The notes: a model not told the origin generated them from the sequence alone. 64,000 bases of DNA from Vibrio zhugei (GCF_003716875.1 NZ_CP033078.1:434001-498000), one strand, 5' to 3'. Numbered from the stretch's first letter, positions 42,902 to 54,914 are shown. A program made the numbers and translations.

Positions 42902-44533
42902 ATGATAAAATTTAAGAATATCAGTGTCGTAAAAAAAATATGGCTGAGTTATTTAGCGGTGTTAGTCATGTTAGGGATTGTGTCTAGTGTGCTTGCCAAT
43001 AGTTGGCTTGATTTGGGACACAGCCTGAATACATTGACCAGTAAAAGTCTCCCCTCCGTGAACTTGCTTAAAGGCATGCAAGTGAATATCACGGTGGTTC
43101 GGAAAAATGAATTTTCTTTATTACCCAATTCGAATAATCCTAAATTGGGTGAATGGTTAGATGAATTGGATCAAGTGAAGACAACGATAGAAAAAGAGAT
43201 TGCCGACTATGAGGGATTAGCACTCAGCCCTGAAGAGCGGCAGCTATTTTCTCAATTTAAACGCCAATGGTCTCAATATGCACAAGAAACCGCTAGTTAT
43301 CGCTCCTTATTGAGCGCAGGCAAACCTCAGCAAGCTAACGAAGTTATATTAAATAGCTATCAGACGTATGTTAATGCATACGACAGCTTAAAAGCGGTGC
43401 TGGTATTAAATGATCAGCTCTCTGATACGATAAAAAGTACCATTATTTCCGAGTCTAAAGCGACCGGTATTACTGCAATCATAGGCATCGGTGTCATCCT
43501 GGTCATCATCGCCTGCTCGGCAACGATTTTATCTCGAGCGATCTGCCAGCCGATTAAAAAAGCCTTAGACTTTGCCACTCGTATCGCCAATGGTCAGTTA
43601 AATAATCGCTTCGATGCCGCTGACTTGACGGAAGATGAGTTAGGTTTGTTACTCAAAGACTTAGAAAAAATGCAAAGTAACTTGCATGGTCTGGTGTCGG
43701 AGGTGAATGACTCGACGATTCAATTGACCGCGGCGGTTGAGGAAGTCAGTGCGATTGCATCACAAACCGCTTCTGGTATGCAAAATCAACATGCAGAATT
43801 AACGTCGGTTGCCTCGGCGATGACTGAAATGCAAGCGGCGGTCGCAGAAGTGGCGCAGAATACCGAGGTCGGCGCCACGACGGCGCAAACCGCTACCGAT
43901 ATGGCAAAACAAGGCTCATTCACGCTCGACAAGACAATTGGCGTGGTTGACCGGGTGCATATTGCGGTACAACATTCTGATGAATTGGCGAAAGAATTGG
44001 CGAAAAGCTCTAACGATATCAATATGGTGGTCGACGTTATTCAAGGTATCGCTGAACAAACCAACTTATTGGCACTGAATGCGGCAATAGAAGCGGCACG
44101 AGCAGGAGAACAAGGACGAGGTTTCGCCGTGGTTGCAGATGAAGTGCGCTCGTTGGCACAACGTACCACCGACTCCACCTCGCAAATTATGAACATCATC
44201 AGTACTCTTCAGGAAAGTACGCAAAAAATGAGTGAGTCGAGTGCGGAGTGCCAAGAGGGCATTCAGCAGTGTATTGAACAGGTGAGTGAAACCAAAGAGC
44301 ATATCACCGCCATTGATCACGCTGTCGATAGCATGGCGCAGATGAGTACACAAATTGCCACCGCATGCAGTGAACAAAACTCTGTGTCTGAAGAGCTCAA
44401 CCGCAGTATTGAATACATCAATAGCGCGGCCTCTGAGATGAATGAAGGCACCTCGCAAACCGCGCAGTCTTGCCAAGAAATCAGTCGGTTGGCGCATCAT
44501 CTTAAAATGCGTATGGACTCGTTTAAATTGTAA
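42902..44533 (+). CDS. Methyl-accepting chemotaxis protein
   Basis: 543 aa from ATG 42902 (an upstream ATG at 42833 would add 23 residues). First membrane helix at about residues 13-33 ([20 protein letters not shown]), a periplasmic four-helix-bundle ligand domain, second helix at about 192-212 ([18 protein letters not shown]), HAMP region, then the cytoplasmic coiled coil. The signalling tip is [20 protein letters not shown] followed by [17 protein letters not shown]. Ligand unknown. No C-terminal CheR pentapeptide. Confidence 0.93.
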   Translation: MIKFKNISVVKKIWLSYLAVLVMLGIVSSVLANSWLDLGHSLNTLTSKSLPSVNLLKGMQVNITVVRKNEFSLLPNSNNPKLGEWLDELDQVKTTIEKEIADYEGLALSPEERQLFSQFKRQWSQYAQETASYRSLLSAGKPQQANEVILNSYQTYVNAYDSLKAVLVLNDQLSDTIKSTIISESKATGITAIIGIGVILVIIACSATILSRAICQPIKKALDFATRIANGQLNNRFDAADLTEDELGLLLKDLEKMQSNLHGLVSEVNDSTIQLTAAVEEVSAIASQTASGMQNQHAELTSVASAMTEMQAAVAEVAQNTEVGATTAQTATDMAKQGSFTLDKTIGVVDRVHIAVQHSDELAKELAKSSNDINMVVDVIQGIAEQTNLLALNAAIEAARAGEQGRGFAVVADEVRSLAQRTTDSTSQIMNIISTLQESTQKMSESSAECQEGIQQCIEQVSETKEHITAIDHAVDSMAQMSTQIATACSEQNSVSEELNRSIEYINSAASEMNEGTSQTAQSCQEISRLAHHLKMRMDSFKL

Positions 44534-44560
44534 AAGTCGTCAGGCGCTGTCCGTTACCGA

Positions 44561-44589
44561 CCAAGGCCAAGCCCATCGCTTGGCCTTGG
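44561..44589 (+). terminator. Hairpin after the chemoreceptor gene
   Basis: CCAAGGCCAAG and CTTGGCCTTGG form a perfect 11-bp stem with loop CCCATCG. There is no T run. The gap to 44902 holds no other recognisable feature. Confidence 0.5.
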
Positions 44590-44902
44590 TATTGGCGGTA
44601 AATATCCCCGTCCTCAGTCATCACTTCGTCCTCGACAACGCATTTCAATGTTCGGCTTGCTAAGCCATGCTGCCTTCGCTGATGAGCCACGCATTTTTTA
44701 TGGCCTCCTCCGAGTCGTTACGAGATCTACTGCTGATTTTTACGTTTGTCTTAGCAGATTACTGTGAGAACTCTCGCTATTCACCATGCTAGATATTGCG
44801 TCTAAATCGACATATTTATATGTTTGTAACCGGTCCCAAAAACAATAAACAGAGATATGCTTAGTTTATCCAATAGCTGAAAATGAATGAAAAGGTTGGC
44901 AT

Positions 44903-46814
44903 ATGGCAGCGATCAGAGATTACACACAACTGGCGAAAGATATTCTTCACGAAGTCGGTGGGCAAGATAATGTAAGTCAGTTTTCTCGTTGCGCGACACG
45001 GTTGCGTTTAATATTAAATGAGGTTCCAGAAGGCGCGGCAGAACGCATTAAAAAAATGCCGGGCGTGATCACCGTGGTTCAGAGCGGCGGTCAGTTTCAG
45101 GTTGTCATTGGCACTCATGTGTCGGATGTTTATCAAGCCATGTCTTTATTGCTCGATAGCCAATTGCTGAGTGATAAACAACAGAAAATGAGCCTGATTG
45201 ACTCGGTTATTGCCGCGATGTCCGCCATTTTTGCACCGATCATCTTCATTCTAGCAGCGGCTGGGATCTGGGATATTGCAAGGTGGGCTCATCTTCGCGC
45301 GGTTTATGTTTCCGACCATTGAAGCGACAGGCACCTTTGAAGTCCTGAACTTTATGTCATGGACGCCATTTGCCTTTCTACCTGTTTTTATTGCGATTAC
45401 CTCTTCCAAACATTTTAACTGTAACCCGTTTATCGCCGTGCTCTGTGCGTGCGCCATTATCAACCCATCATGGGGGGAAATTGCCTCAAGAATTGCCAAT
45501 GGGGAAGTGATTACTTTCCTCTCATTACCATTGGCAAAAACGGTGTATACCTCTTCCGTTTTGCCCCCGATCTTTATGGTATGGGCGTTGAGTTATGTGG
45601 AATCTTATGTGAAGCGCCTAATTCCGGGCGTGATCAGCGAATTATTTACGCCTCTGATTTGTATGTTGATCATGGTACCGACAACGCTCGTGGTCATAGG
45701 GCCTGTGATGAGCTATGTGGCGAGCAGCATTGCTGGTGGCTATAACGCCTTGTTTGATGCAGCGCCAGTGTTGGCGGCCGCGTTAATCGGTGGGGTATGG
45801 CAAATCATTGTGATTTTTGGCGTTCACTGGGGAATCACACCGGTGGTTTTTGCCAACTATGAAAACTTTGGGTACGACAACTTTCAAGCGTTTCAAGCCA
45901 TTGCCGTCGTCGCGCAAATGGCTGCCGCAGTGGCAGTGGCCTGCAAAACTCGCAATAAACGTATGAAAGCGACGGGCTTTTCTGCGGGATTAACCGCCGT
46001 GTTTGGGATTACCGAACCTGCCCTTTATGGCGTGACATTAAGACTGAAAAAACCGTTTGTTTGTGGCTGTATAGGCGGGGCGCTGGGATCGGTCGTTGCC
46101 AGCTTATTTGGGACTTATTATTACGCGTATGCCGGACTGCCTGGTTTATTAACCGTTGTTAACGCCATTAGTCCGGATAACCCATCGTCATTTATCGGCG
46201 AATTAGCTGGGGTTGGCGTCGCCATTGTGGCCACCTTTGCGTTGATCTACATGGTCGGGTTTGAAGATCCCGTCGATGAAGAGCTGCAAGAGGAAAAGGT
46301 TGCCCATGATCCTAATGCTCTCGATCCAACGGCCGAGGCGCCAGCTGTCAAACAATCTGCGACATTGGTGAGCCCATTGAAGGGACAGATTGTTCCATTA
46401 TCCACGGTCAACGATGAGAGTTTCGCCCAGAAGCTATTAGGGGATGGCATTGCGATTATTCCTTCTGAAGGCTTGGTGCGAGCGCCGTGTGATGCGGTGA
46501 TTTCCTCCGTCATTGAGACGAAACATGCGATTGGGATGACCATGGCCAATGGGGCTGAAATCCTCATTCATGTTGGTCTTGATACCGTTAAGTTGCAAGG
46601 CGAGGGGTTCGATTATTTAGTTGCTCGCGACCAATCGGTCACTGTTGGTGAGCCATTAATTCAGTTTGATCTCGAAAAAATCAAGGCGCAAGGGTACGAC
46701 CTCACCACCCCCTTCATTGTGATGAACAGTGATGAATTCGAATTTCACCTGACCGAACAGACTCAGGATAAACAAGACATTGAAGTAGGACAGCCAGTCA
46801 TTCAGATGGCTTAA
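44903..46814 (+). pseudogene. bglF: Beta-glucoside PTS EIIBCA (BglF-type), frameshifted
   Basis: The EIIB part is normal, with phosphorylated Cys in QFSRCATRLRLILNE. The frame then breaks within the first EIIC helix: after FILAAAG the first frame stops at 45322, while the rest continues in another frame from LQGGLIFARFMFP (45276). The sequence TGGGATC directly followed by TGGGATA (45262-45275) looks like a 7-bp tandem duplication; removing one copy restores AAAGILQGG. The EIIA end keeps its active His (AEILIHVGLDTV). Intact it would import aryl-beta-glucosides for the next gene. Confidence 0.85.
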
Positions 46815-46820
46815 GGATAA

Positions 46821-48263
<1,443 letters not shown>

Positions 48264-48297
48264 TCGTAATGTTACACACTGATCATCGATAACGTTG

Positions 48298-48328
48298 AAA
48301 GCCTGATGTGTCTTCCCATCAGGCTTTT
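48298..48328 (+). terminator. Terminator of the beta-glucoside operon
   Basis: AAAGCCTGATG and CATCAGGCTTTT form a strong stem with loop TGTCTTCC. Confidence 0.85.
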
Positions 48329-48343
48329 ATGTAGACAGGCGGA

Positions 48344-48466
48344 CTAAAGGTTGCCGACCCCACCATCGATGAGCTGCGCTTTTTCTTTATCAGTTAAACC
48401 GAATCTATTGGATGCATTGGCTGAGGTGAGTAAGTTGATTCGCGAGATCTCGTTATTTCTATCAAG
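48344..48466 (-). pseudogene. 3' gene remnant, unidentified
   Basis: The minus-strand frame LDRNNEISRINLLTSANASN then RFGLTDKEKAQLIDGGVGNL stop looks like a protein C-terminus but is closed upstream by a stop at 48467. I do not recognise it. It sits beside the GH1 terminator. Confidence 0.35.
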
Positions 48467-48546
48467 TCACCGAACGTATATACTTTGAATCAGTGTCTTC
48501 TTTATCTAAACGTCAGAATGACAGTAGATAGCCTCAGGAATTCAAA

Positions 48547-49023
48547 ATGTTAATGAAAAAGTTAGATGCGCCTCATGACATGCATATAGGTGCAAAATTT
48601 GAAACGAACAAACATGGCCGTGTTACCGTCGTCGAATATTACAATACCTATACGGTGATCGTCGCTTTTGAAAATACAAGAACCATTCGTGCCACAACGG
48701 CTGCTAAGTTACGCAGTGGACACGTTCTCGATCGTTCGGTAGCGCCGCAGTCTCTCATGGTGGGAGAAACCGTAGAGTCAGTCAAATACGGTACGCTGAC
48801 GATTGTTCAGGTGGAGCCGGAAAACATCGTGGTTCTTGAAGACTCTGACGGCGAAGAAATTCGTATGATTATGGCATCGGTGCAAAAACTGCGCAGCCAT
48901 AATACGCCAGACCCGGTGGAGGGCAATACACCAACATCATTAGATGCTCTAACCAAACGCGGTAAAAAAACCAAAGACATCAATCGCCTCTTCAAAAAAA
49001 TGCTGTCCGACTACGGTAAATAG
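48547..49023 (+). CDS. Protein with two small beta-barrel repeats, function unknown
   Basis: 158 aa. Two similar units, IGAKFETNKHGRVTVVEYYN (residues 14-33) and VGETVESVKYGTLTIVQVEP (77-96), each followed by a TI/IR and LRSGH or LRSHN block. This G-x-x-x-x-x-x-x-G-x-x-x-V-x-Y pattern is known from phage and HNH-associated proteins. The C-terminal DINRLFKKMLSDYGK is basic. Role unknown; single gene. Confidence 0.55.
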   Translation: MLMKKLDAPHDMHIGAKFETNKHGRVTVVEYYNTYTVIVAFENTRTIRATTAAKLRSGHVLDRSVAPQSLMVGETVESVKYGTLTIVQVEPENIVVLEDSDGEEIRMIMASVQKLRSHNTPDPVEGNTPTSLDALTKRGKKTKDINRLFKKMLSDYGK

Positions 49024-49270
49024 CGTCAATACTGTGATCGCACGGTGCGGGTGTAGTGATTGATTGGCTGATCATTACTCTGTTTCCTTTCATGATTTAT
49101 TTTTCTGTATAAATTATTTCTCACGTTTATATCCTCTCTATTTATTTGATCTACTTCACAAGGTCAATTCCATCTTGAGACGATGATCTCGTTCAAAACT
49201 GTGGTATTTCGCTATTGTTTTTCTCTAAAAATAACAAATCTATTGATAAATAAACCCTACAGAGAGAACG

Positions 49271-49543
49271 ATGATGAAAAAAATAATGGTGGTATGTGGA
49301 AATGGTCTGGGCACATCTCTCATGATGGAAATGGCCGTTAAAGAAGTGATCAAAAAAATAGGTGTAGAGGCGGAAGTCGAACATGAAGATTTATCCTCAG
49401 CCTCGTCAAGTAAAGCCGATATTTGGGTAGCGGCGACAGACGTCGCGAATCAATTAGCCGATCAAGGTAAATCCAATATTGTGAGTTTATCGAATATTTT
49501 TGATAAAGACGCGATAGAAACCCAAATTAAGCTATTTCTATAA
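49271..49543 (+). CDS. ulaB: PTS EIIB component, ascorbate (Ula) type
   Basis: 90 aa. KKIMVVCGNGLGTSLMMEMA carries the phosphocysteine in the CGNGLGTS loop. First gene of a B-C-A operon (12-bp gap to the EIIC gene). Substrate is probably ascorbate or a related sugar acid, but the usual ulaD/E/F catabolic genes are absent here. Confidence 0.85.
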   Translation: MMKKIMVVCGNGLGTSLMMEMAVKEVIKKIGVEAEVEHEDLSSASSSKADIWVAATDVANQLADQGKSNIVSLSNIFDKDAIETQIKLFL

Positions 49544-49554
49544 GGATAGGTCCC

Positions 49555-50811
49555 ATGAAAGACTTTTTTGAGTTCATGTTAGGCTTATTAAAAGAGCCTG
49601 CCATTATGGTTGGTATTATTGCTTTTATCGGTTTGGTTGCGCAAAAATCCGATATTTCTACGGTCCTGAAAGGTACCATTAAAACCGTAATGGGCTTCCT
49701 TATTTTAGGGTTTGGGGCAGGAGCATTAATTGGTGCTTTAAATAATTTCTCGACGGTTTTTATTGAAGCATTTGGCGTTAATGGCGTGATTCCCAATAAT
49801 GAAGCGATTGTGGCGTTAGCACAGGAAGCGTTCGGTTACGAGATGGCGCTGATTATGTTTTTCGCCTTTATCGTCAATATTCTTCTGGCTCGTTTTACCC
49901 CATTAAAATTTATCTTTCTAACGGGTCACCACACCATGTTTATGTCGATGTTGGTGGCTGTCATATTATCGACCGCAAACATTAAAGGCGTGTTAATGGT
50001 GACCATTGGCTCGATTACCGTCGGGTCTCTGATGGTGGTCATGCCGGCGTTAGTACAGAAATATACGCAAAAGGTCATGGGAACCGATCAGCTTGCCATG
50101 GGACATTTCTCTACGTTTTCATACCTTATTGCCGGTTTTGTGGGGTCTAAGTTTGGTGATACGTCTAAATCAACAGAAGATCTCAACGTCCCTAAAAGCT
50201 TAATGTTTTTACGTGATACACCGGTTGCCGTTGCGGTCACAATGGCGTTGTTTTTCATGGTTGCTTCCATTTTTGCGGGAGGCGAATTTGTTGAAACGGT
50301 GTCCAATGGTCAGAACTGGGTGGTCTTTACCTTTATGCAATCACTGGTATTTGCCGGAGGGGTATACATCGTCTTGCAAGGGGTCAAAATGCTGATTGCT
50401 GAAATTGTCCCGGCTTTCAAAGGGATTTCCGATAAGCTCGTCCCAGGCGCTAAACCCGCATTAGATTGCCCGATGGTATTCCCTGTTGCGCCCAATGCGG
50501 TATTGATTGGGTTCTTATCGTCATTTTCCGCCGGTCTTGTGGCAATGGCAGTGCAAGGCGCGCTGGACTGGACCATTATTGTGGCGGGCGTTGTGCCGCA
50601 CTTCTTTGTGGGTGGTGCCTCTGGCGTGTATGGTAACGCGATGGGTGGGCTGCGAGGTGCCGTACTAGGCGCGTTTACTCAAGGTTTATGCATTTCGTTT
50701 TTGCCGATGATGTTGTTACCGGTCTTGGGCGGATTAGGTCTAAAAGCGACGACGTTTGCCGATTTTGACTTTGGTGTGGTCGGGCTTATCCTAGGGTGGA
50801 TTGTCTCATGA
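49555..50811 (+). CDS. ulaA: PTS EIIC permease, ascorbate (UlaA) type
   Basis: 418 aa with ten or more hydrophobic segments. FLTGHHTMFMSML and GHFSTFSYLIAGFVGSKFGD are typical of UlaA/SgaT permeases. It brings the substrate through the membrane while the adjacent EIIB phosphorylates it. Its stop overlaps the EIIA start (ATGA). Confidence 0.88.
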   Translation: MKDFFEFMLGLLKEPAIMVGIIAFIGLVAQKSDISTVLKGTIKTVMGFLILGFGAGALIGALNNFSTVFIEAFGVNGVIPNNEAIVALAQEAFGYEMALIMFFAFIVNILLARFTPLKFIFLTGHHTMFMSMLVAVILSTANIKGVLMVTIGSITVGSLMVVMPALVQKYTQKVMGTDQLAMGHFSTFSYLIAGFVGSKFGDTSKSTEDLNVPKSLMFLRDTPVAVAVTMALFFMVASIFAGGEFVETVSNGQNWVVFTFMQSLVFAGGVYIVLQGVKMLIAEIVPAFKGISDKLVPGAKPALDCPMVFPVAPNAVLIGFLSSFSAGLVAMAVQGALDWTIIVAGVVPHFFVGGASGVYGNAMGGLRGAVLGAFTQGLCISFLPMMLLPVLGGLGLKATTFADFDFGVVGLILGWIVS

Positions 50812-51257
50812 GCCTTGATACGTTAATCACTAAAGATACTATTGTTATCTCAACACAAGACAACCTCAGTGTGAATGAGGCGCTAGAGGTGACTTGCTCG
50901 ACATTAATCGAGCAGGGCAAAGTTGAGCCTCGTTACCTTGAGGCGATCAAAGAGAAACATCACGACATTGGGGCTTATTATGTTTTAGCCCCCAAAATTG
51001 CGATGCCTCATGCTCGCCCTGAAGATGGTGTCAATGAGCCCAGTTTGCAAGTCACCGTGTTTAAACAAGGGGTTGATTTCCAGTCCGAAGAAAATGGTCC
51101 TGTGTATGTTGCCATTACGTTGGCGGCGATGGATGCCAATAATCATATTGAAACCATTGTTGCACTTTCTGAACTTTTTCAAAACGAGGGCGATATCGAG
51201 GCCATTATTCAAGCCAAAACGGAAAGTGATATTTTAGACATTATAAAAAAATACTAA
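50808..51257 (+). CDS. ulaC: PTS EIIA component, ascorbate (UlaC) type
   Basis: 149 aa. IAMPHARPEDGVNEPSLQVT holds the phosphohistidine of the fructose/mannitol-type EIIA fold. ATG 50808 overlaps the EIIC stop; an in-frame start at 50796 would lie inside EIIC. It takes phosphate from HPr. Confidence 0.87.
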   Translation: MSLDTLITKDTIVISTQDNLSVNEALEVTCSTLIEQGKVEPRYLEAIKEKHHDIGAYYVLAPKIAMPHARPEDGVNEPSLQVTVFKQGVDFQSEENGPVYVAITLAAMDANNHIETIVALSELFQNEGDIEAIIQAKTESDILDIIKKY

Positions 51258-51332
51258 TATACATTAGGTTAGTTTATTTATATCAGTTATTTGATAATAA
51301 ACTTTCCGTTCATCATTTTTTTAGCTAATCAT

Positions 51333-51365
51333 AAAAAGCCTTGTGAATGTTCATTGGGCTTTTTA
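51333..51365 (+). terminator. Terminator of the ula-type operon
   Basis: AAAAAGCCTTGTGAA and TTCATTGGGCTTTTT fold into a 15-bp stem with G-U pairs and a two-base loop. The remaining gap to 51677 is very AT-rich without a gene. Confidence 0.7.
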
Positions 51366-51677
51366 TCACTGTATTGCTTGATACCATAGTCTGATTAATA
51401 TTCATCTCTAATAAATCTTCCTAACTTATTGATTTTAATTTAATGTATGTTTTTTATTTGATGGTCAATAGAAGGGCTTTATAAAAGTTGACGAGTGAGA
51501 TAGAAAATAAAAAGCGATAATATAGAGTTATTTACATTATCTTTTATTGTAATTTTTGATGTTCATTATAAATTTTAATGTCGTTGTTGTACGTTTTTTA
51601 TTATTTATTGAACTGGTATCAAGGGTGAAAAATAAAGCGTATTTCCTTCTCACTTCTTGTTGAAAATAAAGTTAACT

Positions 51678-52765
51678 CCCGATTTCAGATAATAAGTGCG
51701 ACATTCATGGAAAGCGTAGAAGAAGAAGCCAACTGCTGAAAGTGGTACGCTCTTCTCGCCAAAGAAACAAGCAGTACTACCATGAATTATCAGCAGTTGA
51801 CCGAGGGCAGAAGATACCAGATTTCTGCTCTTTTGGAACGGGGAATTTCGGTTTCTGAAATAGCTAAAACCGTTCAGTGCCACCGCTCGACAGTATATCG
51901 GGAGCTTAAGCGAGGTCGTAAAGGCAACATTTATTGCCCAAATAAAGCCCAGCTGTTGTCGATTAAAAAGCGCAGAACAGCGCGTAAATACCGCATACCA
52001 AAGGAGCGTGTGGATTTTATCCGTCTTCTTTTAGAAACAGATTGGAGTCCAGAGCAGATTTCCAATGTATTAACGAAAGTTGGGGCCGCTGTCAGTCACG
52101 AGTGGGTCTATCGCTTTGTCGCACAAGATAAACGCATGGGCGGTAAGTTATATCGCCACTTGAGGCAAGGACACAAGCGTTATCGCCGCGGTAAAAAAGA
52201 GAAAGCGCCAGCGATAAAGAATGCCGTTTCGATTGATGACAGACCAAGCATCGTTGACGGTAAGGAGCGGTTTGGTGACTGGGAAATCGACACCGTGCTA
52301 GGTAAGCATGGTACAGGTGCGATGGTGACTATTTTAGAGCGTAAGACACGATTTTACGTAGTAAAGAAAGTGCCATCTAAGTCAGCGAATGATGTTACCA
52401 AAGCCACCATAGAGCTACTCATGCCTTATAAGAACCATGTCCATACCATTACGGCAGATAACGGACGAGAGTTTGCAGGTCATGAAACCATCGCAAAAGA
52501 ATTAGAGGCTGATGTCTACTTTGCTCATCCTTATAGCTCTTGGGAGCGTGGTGCTAATGAGAATGCGAACGGTCTTTTAAGGCAATATGTGAAGAAAGGA
52601 ACTGACTTAACGACGGTGACTGACATAGATATAGAGTTCGCTTTATCTCGGATAAACTATCGTCCAAGAAAGTGCTTAGGCTTCAAGCAGCCAGCCATTA
52701 TATTTGAGGAAATGGCTTTGGTTGCTTGATATTGGAGAATGTCGCACTTCGCAGTTGAATTCGGG
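51678..52765 (+). mobile_element. IS30-family insertion sequence, copy 2
   Basis: 1088 bp from CCCGATTTC to GAATTCGGG, the same ends as copy 1. CT occurs on both outer sides and may be a short target duplication. It lies 95 bp upstream of the polyester-hydrolase gene. Confidence 0.9.
51782..52729 (+). CDS. IS30-family transposase
   Basis: 315 aa, same domains as the copy at 6857: helix-turn-helix ISVSEIAKTVQCHRSTVYRE and DDE core DWEIDTVLG, ITADNGREFAGHE, ERGANENANGLL. It differs from copy 1 at about 15 residues (for example NIYCPNKAQLLSI), so the two did not arise by very recent duplication. Confidence 0.95.
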   Translation: MNYQQLTEGRRYQISALLERGISVSEIAKTVQCHRSTVYRELKRGRKGNIYCPNKAQLLSIKKRRTARKYRIPKERVDFIRLLLETDWSPEQISNVLTKVGAAVSHEWVYRFVAQDKRMGGKLYRHLRQGHKRYRRGKKEKAPAIKNAVSIDDRPSIVDGKERFGDWEIDTVLGKHGTGAMVTILERKTRFYVVKKVPSKSANDVTKATIELLMPYKNHVHTITADNGREFAGHETIAKELEADVYFAHPYSSWERGANENANGLLRQYVKKGTDLTTVTDIDIEFALSRINYRPRKCLGFKQPAIIFEEMALVA

Positions 52766-52859
52766 CTCCTCTAGGGTTTAGTTGTAAGGCTGATATACTC
52801 GTTCATGCTGTATAGCGCGAGTATGCAATGACGAACACTATACATATAACGGAGTGATT

Positions 52860-53753
52860 ATGAATATTTTTATAAAAGGGAAGCTCGTAGTAGGAATCGC
52901 TGTGGGTCTTTTTTCCTCGTCAGTTTTTGCCGTGCCATGTTCGGACTGTTCCAATGGGTTCGAACGTGGCGAGGTACCTAGCCGCTATCAATTAGAAGCA
53001 AACCGTGGACCTTATGATGTGGAAACCATCAGTGTCTCAAGGCTGACGCCAGGGTTTGCTGGTGGGACAATCCATTACTCGACCGACTCAGGAGGAGAGC
53101 AGGGAATCATCGCGGTCGTGCCCGGCTATGTGTCTTATGAAAGAAGCATCAAATGGTGGGGACCTCGTTTAGCCTCATGGGGGTTTACGGTGATTACGAT
53201 CGATACCAATACCATCTATGATCAACCGGATAGCCGAGCTCGTCAATTGAGCGCCGCGATCGATTATGTGATTGATCAAGGCAACGATCGGCTATCTCGT
53301 CTGTATGGGTTAGTGGATCCCAATCGAGTCGGTGTCATTGGCTGGTCTATGGGGGGCGGCGGAGCACTGAAACTTGCCACCGATAGAAAAATTGATGCGT
53401 TGATCCCTCAAGCACCTTGGTATTTAGGTTTGAATCGTTTTTCTAGTCTCACGGCTCCGACAATGATCATTGCGTGTCAGATCGATGCGATTGCTCCAGT
53501 GGCTGTCCATGCGTCTCGGTTTTATAATCAGATCCCAAGCTCGACACCCAAAGCCTTTTTAGAAATTGCTGCGGGCAGTCATTTTTGTGCGAATTCAGGG
53601 TATCCCAGTGAAGATATCTTAGGGCGAAATGGCATTGCGTGGATGAAACGCTTTATTGATAAAGACCAACGCTACAACCAATTTTTATGCGGGCAAAACT
53701 TTGATAGTAGCTTGAGAATCAGCGAATACCGAGATACCTGTCCTTACTACTAG
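52860..53753 (+). CDS. Secreted PETase-like polyester hydrolase (alpha/beta hydrolase)
   Basis: 297 aa, signal peptide of about 22 residues (VVGIAVGLFSSSVFA). It follows the Ideonella PETase pattern closely: VPGYVSYERSIKWWGPRLAS, nucleophile GWSMGGGGALK, QAPWYLG, Asp in ACQIDAIAPV and His in AGSHFCANSGY. Two Cys pairs match those of type II PETases (ACQ with HFCANS; LCGQ with DTCPYY), and CSDC at the mature start is an extra pair. Phe follows the catalytic His where Ideonella has Ser238. GGAG lies before ATG 52860; GTG 52854 is unlikely. Vibrio gazogenes has a characterised relative (PET6). Natural substrate unknown. Confidence 0.9.
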   Translation: MNIFIKGKLVVGIAVGLFSSSVFAVPCSDCSNGFERGEVPSRYQLEANRGPYDVETISVSRLTPGFAGGTIHYSTDSGGEQGIIAVVPGYVSYERSIKWWGPRLASWGFTVITIDTNTIYDQPDSRARQLSAAIDYVIDQGNDRLSRLYGLVDPNRVGVIGWSMGGGGALKLATDRKIDALIPQAPWYLGLNRFSSLTAPTMIIACQIDAIAPVAVHASRFYNQIPSSTPKAFLEIAAGSHFCANSGYPSEDILGRNGIAWMKRFIDKDQRYNQFLCGQNFDSSLRISEYRDTCPYY

Positions 53754-53864
53754 TGTTGCGTCTCGACCTTCACTGATGTCGTTGATCGGTTTTTTCTATT
53801 TGCATAAGAGAGTATGTCACCACCATGACCATGGAGGTGACATACGATACTTTTTAGTCTGGCC

Positions 53865-54914
53865 TTACTCGAAATAAGGGCGAATCGTTGCAATGGAGCC
53901 ATCATCGTTATGATGCAGCTCAGCCATTTTGATGCTGCGTAAATGCGTTTGCCCACCAGATAACGAGCTGTCATGATAGAACAAGTACCACTTACCTTTG
54001 TATTGCACAATAGAGTGGTGAGTCGTCCAACCCAAGACGGGTTCTAGAATGACCCCTTGATAAGTAAATGGTCCATAGGGTGAATCGCTGGTCGCATAAA
54101 CGATTTTATGGGTATCACCGGTCGAGTAAGAGAAATAATACACACCGTTATGTTTATGGACCCACGGGCCTTCAAAATAACGACGCTCGGTATCACCGGC
54201 GGTTAAAGGATGCCCCTTGTCATCGACAATCACGACATCTCGAGCGGGCTCTGCCAAGCTCACCATGTCGTCAGCCAGTTTGGCCATTTTGGGCATCAAG
54301 GCTGGCGCATCATCGCTTGGGTAATCGTCGGCCCCAAATTCGCTACGAGTCCATTTTTGCAACTGTCCTCCCCATATGCCACCGAAATACAAGTAGTCGC
54401 TATCGTCATCTTGAAAGACAGCGGGATCGATACTGAAGGTGCCTTCAATGTGAGACGCTTCAGCCGAGAAGGGGCCTTCCGGATTATCAGCAACGGCGGC
54501 ACCAATATGAAAGACACCTTGTGCATTCTTAGCCGGAAAATAGAGGTAATACTTGCCGTCTTTTTCTGCGGCATCGGGGGCCCACATTTGGCGCTCTGCC
54601 CACTTAACCTCTTTGACATCTAACGCTACCCCATGGTCTGTCACCACGTCCAATGATTCATCGAGAGAAAAAACGTGATAGTCGGACATGGCGAAGTGAT
54701 CGCCATCGTCATTCAGTGGGGTATTGGTTTCAATGTCATGAGACGGGTAGATGTAGATGCGATCATTAAACACATGTGCGGAAGGATCCGCGGTATACAT
54801 ATGCTTCACGAGCGGTGCGGAGATGGCCTTGAGAGAGTCGGCTCTTGCTCGATCACGCTGAGTAACTCTTTCCGCATCACTGAGTTCGGTAGGGTCTGTT
54901 TTGGTATCCGTCAT
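53865..54914 (-). CDS. Glycoside hydrolase family 43 (beta-xylosidase/arabinofuranosidase type)
   Basis: 349 aa from ATG 54914 (GAGACGAAACA upstream). The five-bladed propeller residues are visible: base Asp in YTADPSAHVFNDRIYIYPSH, pKa-modulating Asp in TFSIDPAVFQDD, acid Glu in RYFEGPWVHKHNGVYY. No signal peptide, so it works in the cytoplasm. It is divergent from a GPH-family symporter, suggesting uptake and hydrolysis of xylo- or arabino-oligosaccharides. Confidence 0.88.
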   Translation of the reverse strand: MTDTKTDPTELSDAERVTQRDRARADSLKAISAPLVKHMYTADPSAHVFNDRIYIYPSHDIETNTPLNDDGDHFAMSDYHVFSLDESLDVVTDHGVALDVKEVKWAERQMWAPDAAEKDGKYYLYFPAKNAQGVFHIGAAVADNPEGPFSAEASHIEGTFSIDPAVFQDDDSDYLYFGGIWGGQLQKWTRSEFGADDYPSDDAPALMPKMAKLADDMVSLAEPARDVVIVDDKGHPLTAGDTERRYFEGPWVHKHNGVYYFSYSTGDTHKIVYATSDSPYGPFTYQGVILEPVLGWTTHHSIVQYKGKWYLFYHDSSLSGGQTHLRSIKMAELHHNDDGSIATIRPYFE

